Positions 8,923 through 17,114 of a stretch of DNA of 46,236 bases are shown one piece after another. Within the stretch, counting starts at the first letter, position 1. Every line of letters starts with the position of its first letter. This DNA is from Gammaproteobacteria bacterium. GTDB taxonomy: Bacteria > Pseudomonadota > Gammaproteobacteria > DSM-19610. The notes beneath the pieces are model-generated. The model made no database searches, had not been told where the DNA came from, and was given only the letters and a program-made list of their open reading frames with translations. The position numbers and the translations under genes are program-made. Location: the NCBI GenBank assembly GCA_015494295.1, contig WGBO01000044.1, forward strand, positions 1-46,236. The letters run 5' to 3'.

Positions 8923-9648
8923 ATGAACCAATCGAATTTCCTGCGTTTTTTCATATTGTTGGCACTCGCGACACTGTACGGTGGCAGCGTGCGCGCCGGC
9001 CAGCCGGCAACCATGTGGCAAGACCGTGCCGCCATTCGCACAACGGCGGAAAGCTACCTGCGCGCCACGGTACCCGGGCAACACGAGGGACGCACCGAGA
9101 TACGTCTGGGCCAGCTCGACCCGCGCCTTCGCCTCAAGGCCTGCCAGTCGCCGCTTGAAAGTTTCATGCCTTCCGGCTCACGCATGATCGGCAATACCAC
9201 GGTCGGCGTACGCTGTCCGGACCCCGGGGGCTGGAGCATCTATGTCTCGGCGCGCATCGATGTGTTCGGACAGGTTCTCGTTGCCCGTCAACCAGTTGCA
9301 CGCGGCAGCATGGCCCGCGCCTCGGACTTCGAACGCGCCGAACGCAACCTCGCCGACCTGCCCTATGGCTATTACACCGACCCCGCGACAGTGGAAGGCA
9401 TGATTGCCCGGCGCCCGATTTCAACGGCGTCGGTCGTCACCCCGCAAATGCTGCAGGCGCCCCGGCTGATTCGCCGCGGCGACCAGGTGGTGATCGTCGC
9501 CCGCTCCGGCAAACTGACCATCCGCAGCAGCGGCAAAGCACTGGCCGACGGGCGCTCCGGTGACACGGTTCGTGTCGAGGCGGCTGGATCACGGCGGATC
9601 GTCGATGGTATTGTGGTTTCCCGAGGTGTCGTAAAAGTGACGCTTTAG
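8923..9648 (+). CDS. flgA: FlgA, P-ring assembly chaperone
   Basis: FlgA is a periplasmic chaperone for FlgI. The start at 8923 gives MNQSNFLRFFILLALATLYG, a good signal peptide ending near VRAG. An in-frame ATG at 8908 would add five residues and cannot be excluded. The mature part has RLGQLDPRLRLKACQSPLES and VGVRCPDPGGWSIYVSARID. The C-terminal SAF-type domain has GSMARASDFE, MIARRPISTASVVTPQML and RRGDQVVIVARSGKLTI. The length is about 241 residues. It opens the flgA-flgM-flgN-flgZ run. Confidence 0.96.
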   Translation: MNQSNFLRFFILLALATLYGGSVRAGQPATMWQDRAAIRTTAESYLRATVPGQHEGRTEIRLGQLDPRLRLKACQSPLESFMPSGSRMIGNTTVGVRCPDPGGWSIYVSARIDVFGQVLVARQPVARGSMARASDFERAERNLADLPYGYYTDPATVEGMIARRPISTASVVTPQMLQAPRLIRRGDQVVIVARSGKLTIRSSGKALADGRSGDTVRVEAAGSRRIVDGIVVSRGVVKVTL

Positions 9649-9671
9649 TGGCAGCCCCGAAAAAAGCTCCT

Positions 9672-9698
9672 AAAGTTATTGAAACAACGGGCGATATT
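9672..9698 (+). promoter_or_regulatory. Sigma-28 (FliA) promoter of flgM
   Basis: TAAAGTTA and GGCGATAT are spaced by exactly 11 bases, matching the FliA consensus TAAAGTTT-N11-GCCGATAA at most positions. It lies in the flgA-flgM gap, 42 bases before the flgM ATG. FliA-driven flgM gives the well-known feedback in which the anti-sigma factor is raised by its own target. Confidence 0.88.
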
Positions 9699-9739
9699 GG
9701 GTCTGTAACATCTGTAAACAGAACCTGAGGAACCCGAAA

Positions 9740-10069
9740 ATGGAAATAGAAAACAACCGTGTAGCTACGCTGATGACAACCGGCAGCAGCCAGGGCACAC
9801 CGGTTGAAAAACAGGGTGACGGCAAATCCCCGGCTTCCCCGGCTTCCCCGGCCGACAGCGGCACGCCCGGCGCCGACCGCGTCAGCCTGACTGGCGAAGC
9901 CCGCCAGCTACAGGCGCTGGAAGCCCGCATCGCCAGCGAGCCTGTGGTGGACCGACAGCGCGTGGAAGCCGTCCGCACCGCAGTCGAAAACGGTACCTTC
10001 ACCGTCAACCCGGAACGCATCGCGGACAAGATGATCAGCCTGGAACAGGCGCTCACCGATATGAGGTAG
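9740..10069 (+). CDS. flgM: FlgM, anti-sigma-28 factor
   Basis: FlgM binds and inhibits FliA until it is exported through the finished hook. The protein is 109 residues. The N-terminal half is disordered in appearance, with a short SPASPASPAD repeat. The C-terminal half carries the FlgM domain: ADRVSLTGEARQLQALEARI, VDRQRVEAVRTAVENGTFTV and PERIADKMISLEQAL. It ends four bases before flgN. Confidence 0.94.
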   Translation: MEIENNRVATLMTTGSSQGTPVEKQGDGKSPASPASPADSGTPGADRVSLTGEARQLQALEARIASEPVVDRQRVEAVRTAVENGTFTVNPERIADKMISLEQALTDMR

Positions 10070-10073
10070 GAAC

Positions 10074-10559
10074 ATGAACGAGCACGGGACCCAACGACAG
10101 TCGCTGGAAGCCACCCTGGCACAGGAAGTCGAATGCAGCCGAAAGCTGCTGGCCTGCCTGGATGCCGAGCGCAACGCGCTGATCGCCCGTGACGTGGACA
10201 CCCTGGAAACCACCGTCCGCGAAAAACTCGACCACGCGCAGACCCTCGAACGGCTCGAAGCGCGGCGCGAAGAACTGGTTCTCGCCCTGGGATATCGAAA
10301 CGACGGCGAGGGCCTGCAACAGTGTTTCCGTGATCAGCCGCGCGCCGAACGACTGTCGGAACTCTGGACACGCCTGCTGGGCAACATCGAGGCCTGCCGG
10401 GCGGGAAACCTGGCCAACGGCGGCATTCTCGAATCCGGGCGCCAGAACGTCGAACAGGCCCTGTGCATCCTGCGCGGCCAGAACGGCGCCCCGGCCGTCT
10501 ACGCCCCGGACGGCGAAGCACGCGCCTCACTGGGACAACGCGAACTGGGCAAGGTCTGA
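10074..10559 (+). CDS. flgN: FlgN, export chaperone for hook-filament junction proteins
   Basis: FlgN is the cytoplasmic chaperone for FlgK and FlgL. The 161-residue protein is mainly helical, with the family pattern LEATLAQEVECSRKLLACLD, AERNALIARDVDTLETTVRE and KLDHAQTLERLEARREELV. It begins four bases after flgM, as is usual. Sequence conservation in this family is low, so position supports the call as much as sequence does. Confidence 0.92.
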   Translation: MNEHGTQRQSLEATLAQEVECSRKLLACLDAERNALIARDVDTLETTVREKLDHAQTLERLEARREELVLALGYRNDGEGLQQCFRDQPRAERLSELWTRLLGNIEACRAGNLANGGILESGRQNVEQALCILRGQNGAPAVYAPDGEARASLGQRELGKV

Positions 10560-10567
10560 ATCCGGGT

Positions 10568-10594
10568 TCAAGACTGGCGGCGGGAGGCCGACCA
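10568..10594 (+). promoter_or_regulatory. Candidate sigma-28 promoter of flgZ/ycgR
   Basis: TCAAGACT and GCCGACCA are separated by 11 bases, a weaker match to the FliA consensus. The predicted start point near 10601 is about 30 bases before the flgZ ATG at 10631, which fits. The match is less good than at cheV and flgM, so this is a candidate only. Confidence 0.45.
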
Positions 10595-10630
10595 TGACTT
10601 GAGATATGGCCACAATTTACCCGCCAACCG

Positions 10631-11377
10631 ATGTTCGCAACAAACAAACGCCCCAGCCCCCGAAAAGACAGCCCCGGCAATGGCGAGGAAATCGTCACCT
10701 GCCGCAGCCAGATCGTGGCCACCCTGCACCAGCTCAAGGCCGGACACGAACTCCTCAGCATCCAGGTGGCCGGCTGCACGGACACCGCCAGCAGCGCCAT
10801 TCTCTCCGTCCGTGAGGATCAGGACTGCTACTACCTCGACGAACTCAACCTGCCCGGCGCACACCAGGCTTTCCTGAAAACGCGCAAGGCTGTCATCCAC
10901 TCTCGCCTGCAAGGCATGAAAGTCCGGCTCCCCTGCCAGTTGCTCCGCGCCGGACGTGAAGGCGGCATCGCGCTCTACCAGGTCAACATCCCGCGGCGTA
11001 TCGTGCGCGTACAGCGGCGCGAGCATTTTCGCCTGCGGCTGGGCGGCGGTGTCATGGTGCCGGTAACGGTACCGCGCCTGGAAGGCGACCGTGCAAGCGG
11101 AGAGGCCTTCGACCTGTCGGCCGGTGGTATCGGCGCCTTCATCCACACATGCAACATACCCAGCCGTGGGCAGGTGCTGCCGGAAGTCTGCATCGCCCTG
11201 CCCGAAGCACCCCCGTTCAGGACCAGCGTCGAGGTACGCTTTGCCCGTCTCGATGAACTGCATCACGGGCTGCGCATCGGCGGGCGTTTCGTCAGCCTGG
11301 ACCGCAACCAGGAACGCGTCATTTCCCATTTTCTTGCCGAGCAGCAACGCAAGCGCCGGCGCTACACGCCTGCCTGA
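10631..11377 (+). CDS. flgZ: FlgZ/YcgR-type PilZ flagellar brake protein
   Basis: This 248-residue protein has an N-terminal YcgR domain (residues ~25-120) and a C-terminal PilZ domain. The PilZ c-di-GMP-binding motifs are present: RxxxR at about residues 130-134 (REHFR) and DxSxxG at 161-166 (DLSAGG). YcgR/FlgZ slows or biases the flagellar motor when c-di-GMP is high. It follows flgM-flgN as in pseudomonads. The start has no clear ribosome site. A separate GGGAGG site upstream at 10582-10587 precedes a three-codon frame (ATG ACT TGA, 10594-10602). Confidence 0.9.
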   Translation: MFATNKRPSPRKDSPGNGEEIVTCRSQIVATLHQLKAGHELLSIQVAGCTDTASSAILSVREDQDCYYLDELNLPGAHQAFLKTRKAVIHSRLQGMKVRLPCQLLRAGREGGIALYQVNIPRRIVRVQRREHFRLRLGGGVMVPVTVPRLEGDRASGEAFDLSAGGIGAFIHTCNIPSRGQVLPEVCIALPEAPPFRTSVEVRFARLDELHHGLRIGGRFVSLDRNQERVISHFLAEQQRKRRRYTPA

Positions 11378-11389
11378 AAGCTCTTCGGC

Positions 11390-12133
11390 TCACGCACCGT
11401 CTTCAAGGCGGAAACGCACCGGCACGTCGACACTCGCCCGAACGGCGACGCCGTTACGCTGCGCCGGCACGAAGCGCCAGCGGCGCACGGCACGCAGCGC
11501 CGCGATGTCCAGCGGCCTGAAACCCGCGCTTTTCTTCACCCGCACCGCCAGCGGGCGTCCGCGCGCGTCCACGTCCACGCGCAGCAACACCAGGCCCTCG
11601 ATGCCGCGCCGCAACGCCACGCGCGGGTAACCGGGCTTGGGGTTATCCAGGGTTTCCGCATCGCTCGACGGTGGCACAAACGCAGGAACCTGAACCGATT
11701 CGGGATCAGGATCTGACAGGGTATCGCCCGGGGATCCCGCCGGAACGACAGCCTGTGACACCGTATCGGCCGGCTCAGGCGGCACGTCGCTCAGCGGTTG
11801 CGGCACCGGCCGGGGCGGCGACCTGGGCGGCACGCGTGTGTGAACCTGGCGCCGCGACACCACGTCAGTACTGGCGGGCGATGTCACCGGTTTTGGCGGT
11901 TCCGGACGCACGACAGCCGGAGGGGGCTTGACGGGGGCAGGCGCCGGCGCCTGCTTCAGGCGCAGACTGCTGACCTTTACCAGCAACGCCGCGCGCGGCG
12001 CCTGCACGGCGCGCGTCTCCGCCCGAAGCCGGTACCAGCCGGCAACACCGGCGTGCGCGACCAGTGACACCAGGCAGGCGAGCAGAAACGGCCGCGGCAA
12101 TTCGATGACGAAGGGACCGGCATTCAGATCCAT
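11390..12133 (-). CDS. tonB: TonB-family energy transducer
   Basis: TonB proteins pass energy from ExbB/ExbD to outer-membrane receptors. The start at 12131-12133 (MDLNAGPFVIELPRPF) gives one N-terminal membrane anchor (about residues 16-34), then a proline-rich spacer with PKPV, RPEPPKP and PPRPVPQP. The C-terminal domain has NPKPGYPRVALRRGIEGLVL, LRVDVDARGRPLAVRVKKSA and ALRAVRRWRFVPA, the family core. The length is 247 residues. It overlaps the end of the PepSY gene by 10 bases. ExbB/ExbD are not in the window. Confidence 0.92.
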   Translation of the reverse strand: MDLNAGPFVIELPRPFLLACLVSLVAHAGVAGWYRLRAETRAVQAPRAALLVKVSSLRLKQAPAPAPVKPPPAVVRPEPPKPVTSPASTDVVSRRQVHTRVPPRSPPRPVPQPLSDVPPEPADTVSQAVVPAGSPGDTLSDPDPESVQVPAFVPPSSDAETLDNPKPGYPRVALRRGIEGLVLLRVDVDARGRPLAVRVKKSAGFRPLDIAALRAVRRWRFVPAQRNGVAVRASVDVPVRFRLEDGA

Positions 12134-13653
12134 CGCTGCCTCCACCAGCGCAACAGACCGGTAACGGTGAGCAGGAGACAGGCCAGCGCCACCAGGTCGT
12201 TGATCCACTTCCACTGTGGATGAATCAGCACACCGGTGTGCAGGCCGTCGATCAGAAAGTACCAGGGCACCCCTGCCAGGCGCGGCAGGCCTGCCGTTTC
12301 AATCGTCTCCCCAGTGCCTGCAGCGTGCAGACCTTCCCGGTTCAGCCAAAGATAACCGCCTTCTCCGTCCGGACTGATATCGGTCGGCATGTGGCCGGTT
12401 CCCTTGGCCATACGCCAGCCACCCTCCCCGCCGCGCACCAGGTTGGGGCCACCCATGCCGCCGATCAGCAGATCGTTTCCGTGCCGCCGCAGGGTCCAGA
12501 CAAAACCGGGCGCCACCGGCACGCCGGACTCGCGCCGCCAGCTCTGGCCGCCATCGCGGCTGGTGAACAGGCCCAGCCGGGTACCGAGACTGAGCCGTTG
12601 CGGTTCACCGGGATAGGCCGCCACACCGTAGATCTCGCCCATCCAGGCATCCAGCGAATAAACCGGTGGCTGCAAGGCGCGCGGAATCTGTATGCCGTTC
12701 ATCCATGGCCGCAACTCCGTGGCGTGATCGAGCAGAATGCCGGTGGCCGTGAGATACAGAAAAGGCACGACAGCCAGCAGGCCGAGCGTCGGGCCGTGCA
12801 GACGATAGAGCCAGCGCATGGTGTGCTTGCGCCACGCCGCCGATGGCCGGGCGCCACGCGAGCGCGATTTCCAGCGCCGGGGCAGCCACCAGAACAGGAA
12901 ACCACCGGCCGGCAGCAACGACATGACCCACGCGCCCGCGTCGTTTATCAAAAGCGACAGCGGTTGCGTCACCAGGCCGCGACCGAAATGCAGGTCGTGC
13001 ACCAGCCTGGACAGCCCGATGCGGTCGGGCAACTGCGCCGGATCGGGCGGTTGCGGATCGATCCACAGGGGTGCGAAAGCCGTGGCCGGACCAAAACGGA
13101 ATACACGGCTGCGCTCCACCACCCCGACCAGGCCATCCAGCACCGCGCCCCGCGACAGCGCCGTGACATTCTGCCCTTTCAGCGCCACCCGGCGCGCCAC
13201 TCCGGCAGCCGGATCGAACATCCAGATGCCGTCGCGACTGCCGAGCCACAACAGGGACCAGCCGTGCCGCGGGTCGGGTGTCACGACATTGATGGCCGGC
13301 ATGCCGGCCATCGATTCGAAGTGTGCGGGCCGCCAGGACTGTCCGCCGTCCTCACTGAACCACAGGCCCTGGGGACCGCCGGCCACGCGCCTCGACGGTT
13401 GCGCGGGATCGAGCTGGTAGAGCCTGACCGTGCCGCGACGGGCCGTCGCGGCGACGCGCTCCGGCACCAGCAGTTCCGGCACCGTCGATTGCCACAACCA
13501 GTTCCAGTCGCGATGGTCCAGCACGAAACCCGAAAGCCCCAGCACCACCAGCCACAGACCGGCGCCCAACCCCGCCCAGGTGTGCAGCTTGCGCGCCCCG
13601 GGCAGGCGCCGCGACACTCTGGCCGCCTCCCGCGCCGCACGACCGGCGGGCAT
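12124..13653 (-). CDS. PepSY-associated membrane protein with Asp-box repeats
   Basis: This is an inner-membrane protein of about 509 residues. It has an N-terminal helix (LHTWAGLGAGLWLVVLGLSG), central helices (AGAWVMSLLPAGGFLFWWLP; GPTLGLLAVVPFLYLTATGI) and a C-terminal helix (LVALACLLLTVTGLLRWW), the PepSY_TM pattern. Two Asp-box/BNR motifs (SEDGGQSW and SRDGGQSW) point to beta-propeller-like blades facing the periplasm. PepSY_TM proteins often accompany TonB receptors and may act in metal reduction or release, but this role is not shown here. A start at 13680 overlapping the receptor stop is also possible. It is coupled to tonB. Confidence 0.82.
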   Translation of the reverse strand: MPAGRAAREAARVSRRLPGARKLHTWAGLGAGLWLVVLGLSGFVLDHRDWNWLWQSTVPELLVPERVAATARRGTVRLYQLDPAQPSRRVAGGPQGLWFSEDGGQSWRPAHFESMAGMPAINVVTPDPRHGWSLLWLGSRDGIWMFDPAAGVARRVALKGQNVTALSRGAVLDGLVGVVERSRVFRFGPATAFAPLWIDPQPPDPAQLPDRIGLSRLVHDLHFGRGLVTQPLSLLINDAGAWVMSLLPAGGFLFWWLPRRWKSRSRGARPSAAWRKHTMRWLYRLHGPTLGLLAVVPFLYLTATGILLDHATELRPWMNGIQIPRALQPPVYSLDAWMGEIYGVAAYPGEPQRLSLGTRLGLFTSRDGGQSWRRESGVPVAPGFVWTLRRHGNDLLIGGMGGPNLVRGGEGGWRMAKGTGHMPTDISPDGEGGYLWLNREGLHAAGTGETIETAGLPRLAGVPWYFLIDGLHTGVLIHPQWKWINDLVALACLLLTVTGLLRWWRQRWI

Positions 13654-13666
13654 CACGCCACCACGG

Positions 13667-15730
13667 CTAGCGCATGGCATAGCTCAAGCCGGCGTAGACG
13701 GTGCGTTCCATGCCCGGCGCCAGTTCCTCGCCACGAAAACTGTTGTACGAAGCCAGCGTGGCGTAGGTTTCGTCGGTCAGGTTGGTCACGCGCGCGTACA
13801 GGTTCAGCGCCCGGGTCGCCTGGTAGTCGGCGCGCAGGTTGAGCACGTCATGCCCCCCGTACTTGTGAGTGTTGGCGTCATCTTCCCAGTAGCCACCGAG
13901 GTGTTCCCACTCCAGGCTGACGCGTCCGCCGCCAAGCACTTCGGGCCGGTAGTCGAGGCGGACATTGGCCATCTCTCTCGGCGCGCCGCTGATTTCGTTG
14001 TTGTCGTAGCTGACACCCGCGCGCGGCGACCAGGATTCGAAGGTATGCTTCGCGTAGCTGTAGCTCACCGCCAGCGACAAGGCATTCACCAGCGGCGTGT
14101 TCAGGCCAATTTCCACGCCCCTGTGCAGGGTCTTGCCGGCATTCTGCGTCTCGCGCGATCCGTCGTCACGGCGATAGGTCACGATATCGTCATCCTTGGT
14201 CATGTAGTAGACGCTGATTTCATATCGCGCGCGCCTCCAGGCCCCGCGTACGCCGGTCTCGAAACTGTCGACCTTGATGGGATCCAGTTCGACGGTGTTG
14301 TCGGACGACCCCTGGCGGAACAACTGCCCTTCAGAGGGTGCGCGGAACGCGTGGCGGTATGACAGGAAACCGTTCAGCACGGGCGAGAAGCGCCAGGTCG
14401 CGCCCAGCTTGGGGCTGAGATGATCGAAAGTCACCGCGGCATCGCCCGGACGGCGATGGGAACCGGTCGCCAGGTCGCTCATCCGGTTGTCGTAATCGTA
14501 CTTCATGTTGTCGTAGCGCAGTCCGGCCGTCAGGCGCATGCGTTTACCAATCGACATCTCGCCGTGCACCCAGGGGGACACCGCGCTGTAAGCGACGTCG
14601 TAGTCATAGATCTTTTCGTTGATGCTGTAGTCGACGTAGACCGAATCGACCCGTGTCACGTTCAGCGAATACTCCTTGCGTTGGCCGGGACTGTAATCCA
14701 GATCGGTGCCAACGATGATGCGCGCGCGCAAGGCAGGAAGATCGTGCCGGTACTTGAGCAGCATGCCGATGGAGTCATTGCTGGTCTCCCAGATCGCCGG
14801 ATCGTAGCTCAGGCTCCAGTTGGGCAACAGCTCCATGCTGTTGCGGCGCACATAGGGCGTTATGCTCACCAGGTCGTTCCCGGATTCCTGCTGGTAGTCG
14901 AGCGAGAATCGCAACGCCTGTACCTGGCGGTAGGAAATAGGCGTGTAGTTCCGGGTCGGATCGTTTTCGTAGTCATCGCGCGACAACCGCGAGGAACCGG
15001 CGGTCTGCTGGTCGATGTCGGAATAGGTCAGCACGCTCTTCAGCACCGCGCCGCTGTCCAGGTAGCGATCCCAGCGCAGGGTGCCGGTATAGCGCTCGTA
15101 GTCCGTGTCATCGCGCCAGCCGTCGGTTCGCGTCAGGTTGACGTCGGCGCGCAGACCGTCCGCGTCCCAGGTATTGCCGGCGCTCAACAGGGCGCGCCGC
15201 CAGCCATGCTCCCCGGCCTCAAGATTGATATCAGCCTCCGGTTCCAGCGGCGCCGGCCGGGTCAGCACGTTGATAACGGCGCCAATGGCGTCGCTGCCAT
15301 ACAGGGCAGTGCCCGGCCCTTTCAGCACCTCGATACCGCCGGACTGGGGCACGTTGATCTCGTACAGGGCGTTATGGTTGAAGAAGCCCGTCGAGCGGAC
15401 CGGGATACCATCTTCCAGATACAGATACACGGGTTTGGTGGTGATCGGCTGACGGATCGCCGTCATATGACCCTCGCCGCCGGTAACGTTGACGTGCACA
15501 CCGGGAATACGGTTCATGATCTCGGACGGATGACCGGGACGGGTTTCCTCGATCTCTTCCGTCGACACGCTGTCGACTGTCGCCGCGGTGGTGGCCAGCG
15601 GCTCGGCCTCGCGCGTGCCGGTCACGGTGACCTCATCAAGCACGGTGTCCGCACCGGCCGCGAACACGGCCGGCGCCAGCAGGGTGGTGGTGTACAAGGC
15701 CACGGTGGCCGTTGATAAAAAGGCTTTCAT
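13667..15730 (-). CDS. TonB-dependent outer-membrane receptor, substrate unknown
   Basis: This 687-residue receptor has a signal peptide (MKAFLSTATVALYTTTLLAP, ending VFAA), a TonB box-like start (LDEVTVTGTREAEPL) and a plug domain (SEIMNRIPGVHVNVTGGEGH, VYLYLEDGIPVRSTGFFNHN, VEVLKGPGTALYGSDAIG-type segment). A 22-strand barrel rich in aromatic alternation follows, with LTDETYATLASYNSF near the end. Substrates could be a siderophore, copper complex or vitamin; the sequence does not decide. It starts the receptor-PepSY-tonB operon. GGGGAG precedes the ATG. A long palindrome lies 131-160 bases upstream. Confidence 0.93.
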   Translation of the reverse strand: MKAFLSTATVALYTTTLLAPAVFAAGADTVLDEVTVTGTREAEPLATTAATVDSVSTEEIEETRPGHPSEIMNRIPGVHVNVTGGEGHMTAIRQPITTKPVYLYLEDGIPVRSTGFFNHNALYEINVPQSGGIEVLKGPGTALYGSDAIGAVINVLTRPAPLEPEADINLEAGEHGWRRALLSAGNTWDADGLRADVNLTRTDGWRDDTDYERYTGTLRWDRYLDSGAVLKSVLTYSDIDQQTAGSSRLSRDDYENDPTRNYTPISYRQVQALRFSLDYQQESGNDLVSITPYVRRNSMELLPNWSLSYDPAIWETSNDSIGMLLKYRHDLPALRARIIVGTDLDYSPGQRKEYSLNVTRVDSVYVDYSINEKIYDYDVAYSAVSPWVHGEMSIGKRMRLTAGLRYDNMKYDYDNRMSDLATGSHRRPGDAAVTFDHLSPKLGATWRFSPVLNGFLSYRHAFRAPSEGQLFRQGSSDNTVELDPIKVDSFETGVRGAWRRARYEISVYYMTKDDDIVTYRRDDGSRETQNAGKTLHRGVEIGLNTPLVNALSLAVSYSYAKHTFESWSPRAGVSYDNNEISGAPREMANVRLDYRPEVLGGGRVSLEWEHLGGYWEDDANTHKYGGHDVLNLRADYQATRALNLYARVTNLTDETYATLASYNSFRGEELAPGMERTVYAGLSYAMR

Positions 15731-15860
15731 TTCAGGTACTCCCCCTGTTCAATGCCCGCGGTCGTCCTTTTCCCGCCCCGGGCAGGTCTGGATTGTTCTC
15801 GTCCGCGCAAACCGCGCGAACCGCCATGGCATACTGGCAAAGGGAAGAATCGATAGGAAT

Positions 15861-15890
15861 GCGACACGTTGTCGCGCGACAAAGTGTCGC
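15861..15890. promoter_or_regulatory. 30-base near-perfect palindrome, probable operator
   Basis: The left half GCGACACGTTGTCGC (15861-15875) and the right half GCGACAAAGTGTCGC (15876-15890) are reverse complements except at one position, and the outer flanks T/A extend the match. The inner 14 bases TTGTCGCGCGACAA are perfectly symmetric. The hexamer GCGACA or its complement occurs four times. It sits 131 bases before the TonB receptor start and about 140 bases before the barrel gene on the other strand, so it could control either. The protein that binds it is not known. Confidence 0.6.
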
Positions 15891-15931
15891 AGCGCGAACG
15901 ACGTCTCCGCGTAGGACAGATACTGACAAAC

Positions 15932-15947
15932 TGTGTTAAAAGGCACA
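15932..15947 (+). promoter_or_regulatory. CRP-like site upstream of barrel gene, copy 1
   Basis: TGTGT-TAAAAG-GCACA resembles the CRP/FNR-family consensus TGTGA-N6-TCACA. The outer TGTG/CACA are symmetric and extend to CTGTG/CACAG. Its centre is about 42 bases before the start point expected from TATACT at 15970-15975, the spacing of a class II activator site. A nearly identical site (14 of 16 bases) is found at 39161 in front of the paralogous barrel gene. Confidence 0.55.
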
Positions 15948-15956
15948 GAATATATC

Positions 15957-15998
15957 CGAGCCGGGGGCTTATACTTTGTTTTTTGTGCCCGCGGCTCG
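15957..15998. repeat. Imperfect hairpin in leader of barrel gene copy 1
   Basis: CGAGCCGGGGGC (15957-15968) can pair with GCCCGCGGCTCG (15987-15998) at 11 of 12 positions around an 18-base T-rich loop. It has no following T-run on the plus strand, so it is not a clear terminator. It overlaps the likely -10 region and may matter for DNA or RNA structure. It is not conserved in front of the second barrel gene. Confidence 0.35.
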
Positions 15999-16031
15999 AA
16001 CAAAAAAGACAATGCGTTGCCTGGTTGCCAT

Positions 16032-17114
16032 ATGAAAACAGCACTGTGCCCGTCAGCAAGTCCGGCGCGCCTGTTCCGCGCGGTGCTGCTGTCGCTGGTG
16101 TGCCTTGCGCCGTCCGCGCATGCCGCGCGCATCAGCCAGCAACTGCTCCTGCTCCCGGAATTCCGCTACCTGCACCAGCGGCCGGATGCCTTTGGGGACG
16201 TGGACGAGGATTCACGGGTCAGCGTCGACCTCCTGTACGGCATCGACGTCGACAGCTACCGTTTCTTCATCGAATTCATCTCCACCGACGAAAAAACCCG
16301 GCTGGCGCGTCTGCACCTCGGTTACGAAAGCCGGGGCGGAACCGCATTCTGGCTCGGCCGCTTCGACATGAACCACGGTTACTGGAACAAGACCTTCCAC
16401 TTCAGAAACTACATCCAGCCGTCCATCCAGCCCCCGGGCATCGCCGGCTTCGAGAAGGAAGGCGGACTGCTCCCCACCCATTACGCGGGCGCGGATATCC
16501 GCCACCGATGGGCGCTGGACGGAAATGCCGCGCTGCGGCTCGAGGCCGGTTTCGGCGCCGGCGCGAAATTCAACGGCAAACAACTCGAATCGTTCGATTT
16601 CCTTGATCCCGAAGGCGGGTTCAAACCCTCCACCAGCCTGCGTCTTTCCTACCAGCCGGACGCCGCTTCCGGCACGGAATTCGGTGGGTTTATCGTCGAC
16701 AACCACATCCCCGTGGCCGGTATGAGCTTCTCGACCAACCACCAGACGGTGGTCGGCGGCTATGCCAACATAATCCTCGAAAACCTGCGCCTGTACGGCG
16801 CGTTGTATGGTGTGAGGAACGCTCTCAAGGCATCCGGTCAACACCAGGAAAAATATTTTTTTACTTCCTGGCTGCAAGCTGACTATCAGTTCAACAACAA
16901 GTGGATGCCCTACCTGCGGCATGAATACAGTAACGGCAAAAAATCCGACCCTTATGTCGCCCTGTTTCCACGCTTCGTAAAAAACCGCGAGCTGGCCGGT
17001 ATCCGCTGGGACTTTCTTGATAACCAGGCTATCAAGATCGAGTACGCGAAAACACGTTATCTCTACGAGGACTCGACTCAGTGGGCCGTCCAGTGGAGTC
17101 TTATCTTCCCGTGA
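16032..17114 (+). CDS. Outer-membrane-type beta-barrel protein, module copy 1
   Basis: This is not a named family to me. The start at 16032 (MKTALCPSASPARLF) is chosen because it gives a signal peptide ending PSAHA; a GTG 99 bases upstream lies in the regulatory region. The 360-residue protein has alternating aromatic/polar strands and ends in WAVQWSLIFP, like a barrel C-terminal strand, with some resemblance to porins. It is clearly paralogous to the protein at 39267-40328: both share YRFF, LARLHLGYE, GYWNKxFHFRNYIQ, SIQPPGIA and QWAVQWS. Its stop overlaps the start of the PstS-like gene (GTGA). Confidence 0.85.
   Translation: MKTALCPSASPARLFRAVLLSLVCLAPSAHAARISQQLLLLPEFRYLHQRPDAFGDVDEDSRVSVDLLYGIDVDSYRFFIEFISTDEKTRLARLHLGYESRGGTAFWLGRFDMNHGYWNKTFHFRNYIQPSIQPPGIAGFEKEGGLLPTHYAGADIRHRWALDGNAALRLEAGFGAGAKFNGKQLESFDFLDPEGGFKPSTSLRLSYQPDAASGTEFGGFIVDNHIPVAGMSFSTNHQTVVGGYANIILENLRLYGALYGVRNALKASGQHQEKYFFTSWLQADYQFNNKWMPYLRHEYSNGKKSDPYVALFPRFVKNRELAGIRWDFLDNQAIKIEYAKTRYLYEDSTQWAVQWSLIFP

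Larger units (their letters stand above)
15731..16031. other. Divergent intergenic region between TonB receptor and barrel gene
   Basis: The 301 bases hold no convincing gene. They carry the 30-base palindrome (15861-15890), a TGTGT-N6-GCACA site (15932-15947), a possible -10 hexamer TATACT (15970-15975) and a 12-base imperfect hairpin (15957-15998). No Fur-box-like sequence was seen. Confidence 0.7.

Noticed and set aside
9828..9851. Three tandem copies of a 9-base unit in flgM (SPA repeat)
   Set aside because: A short in-frame repeat in a disordered region; common and not functionally informative.
15731..15860. A Fur box before the TonB receptor
   Set aside because: No GATAAT-type repeat array was found; the palindrome there is GC-rich and of another type.
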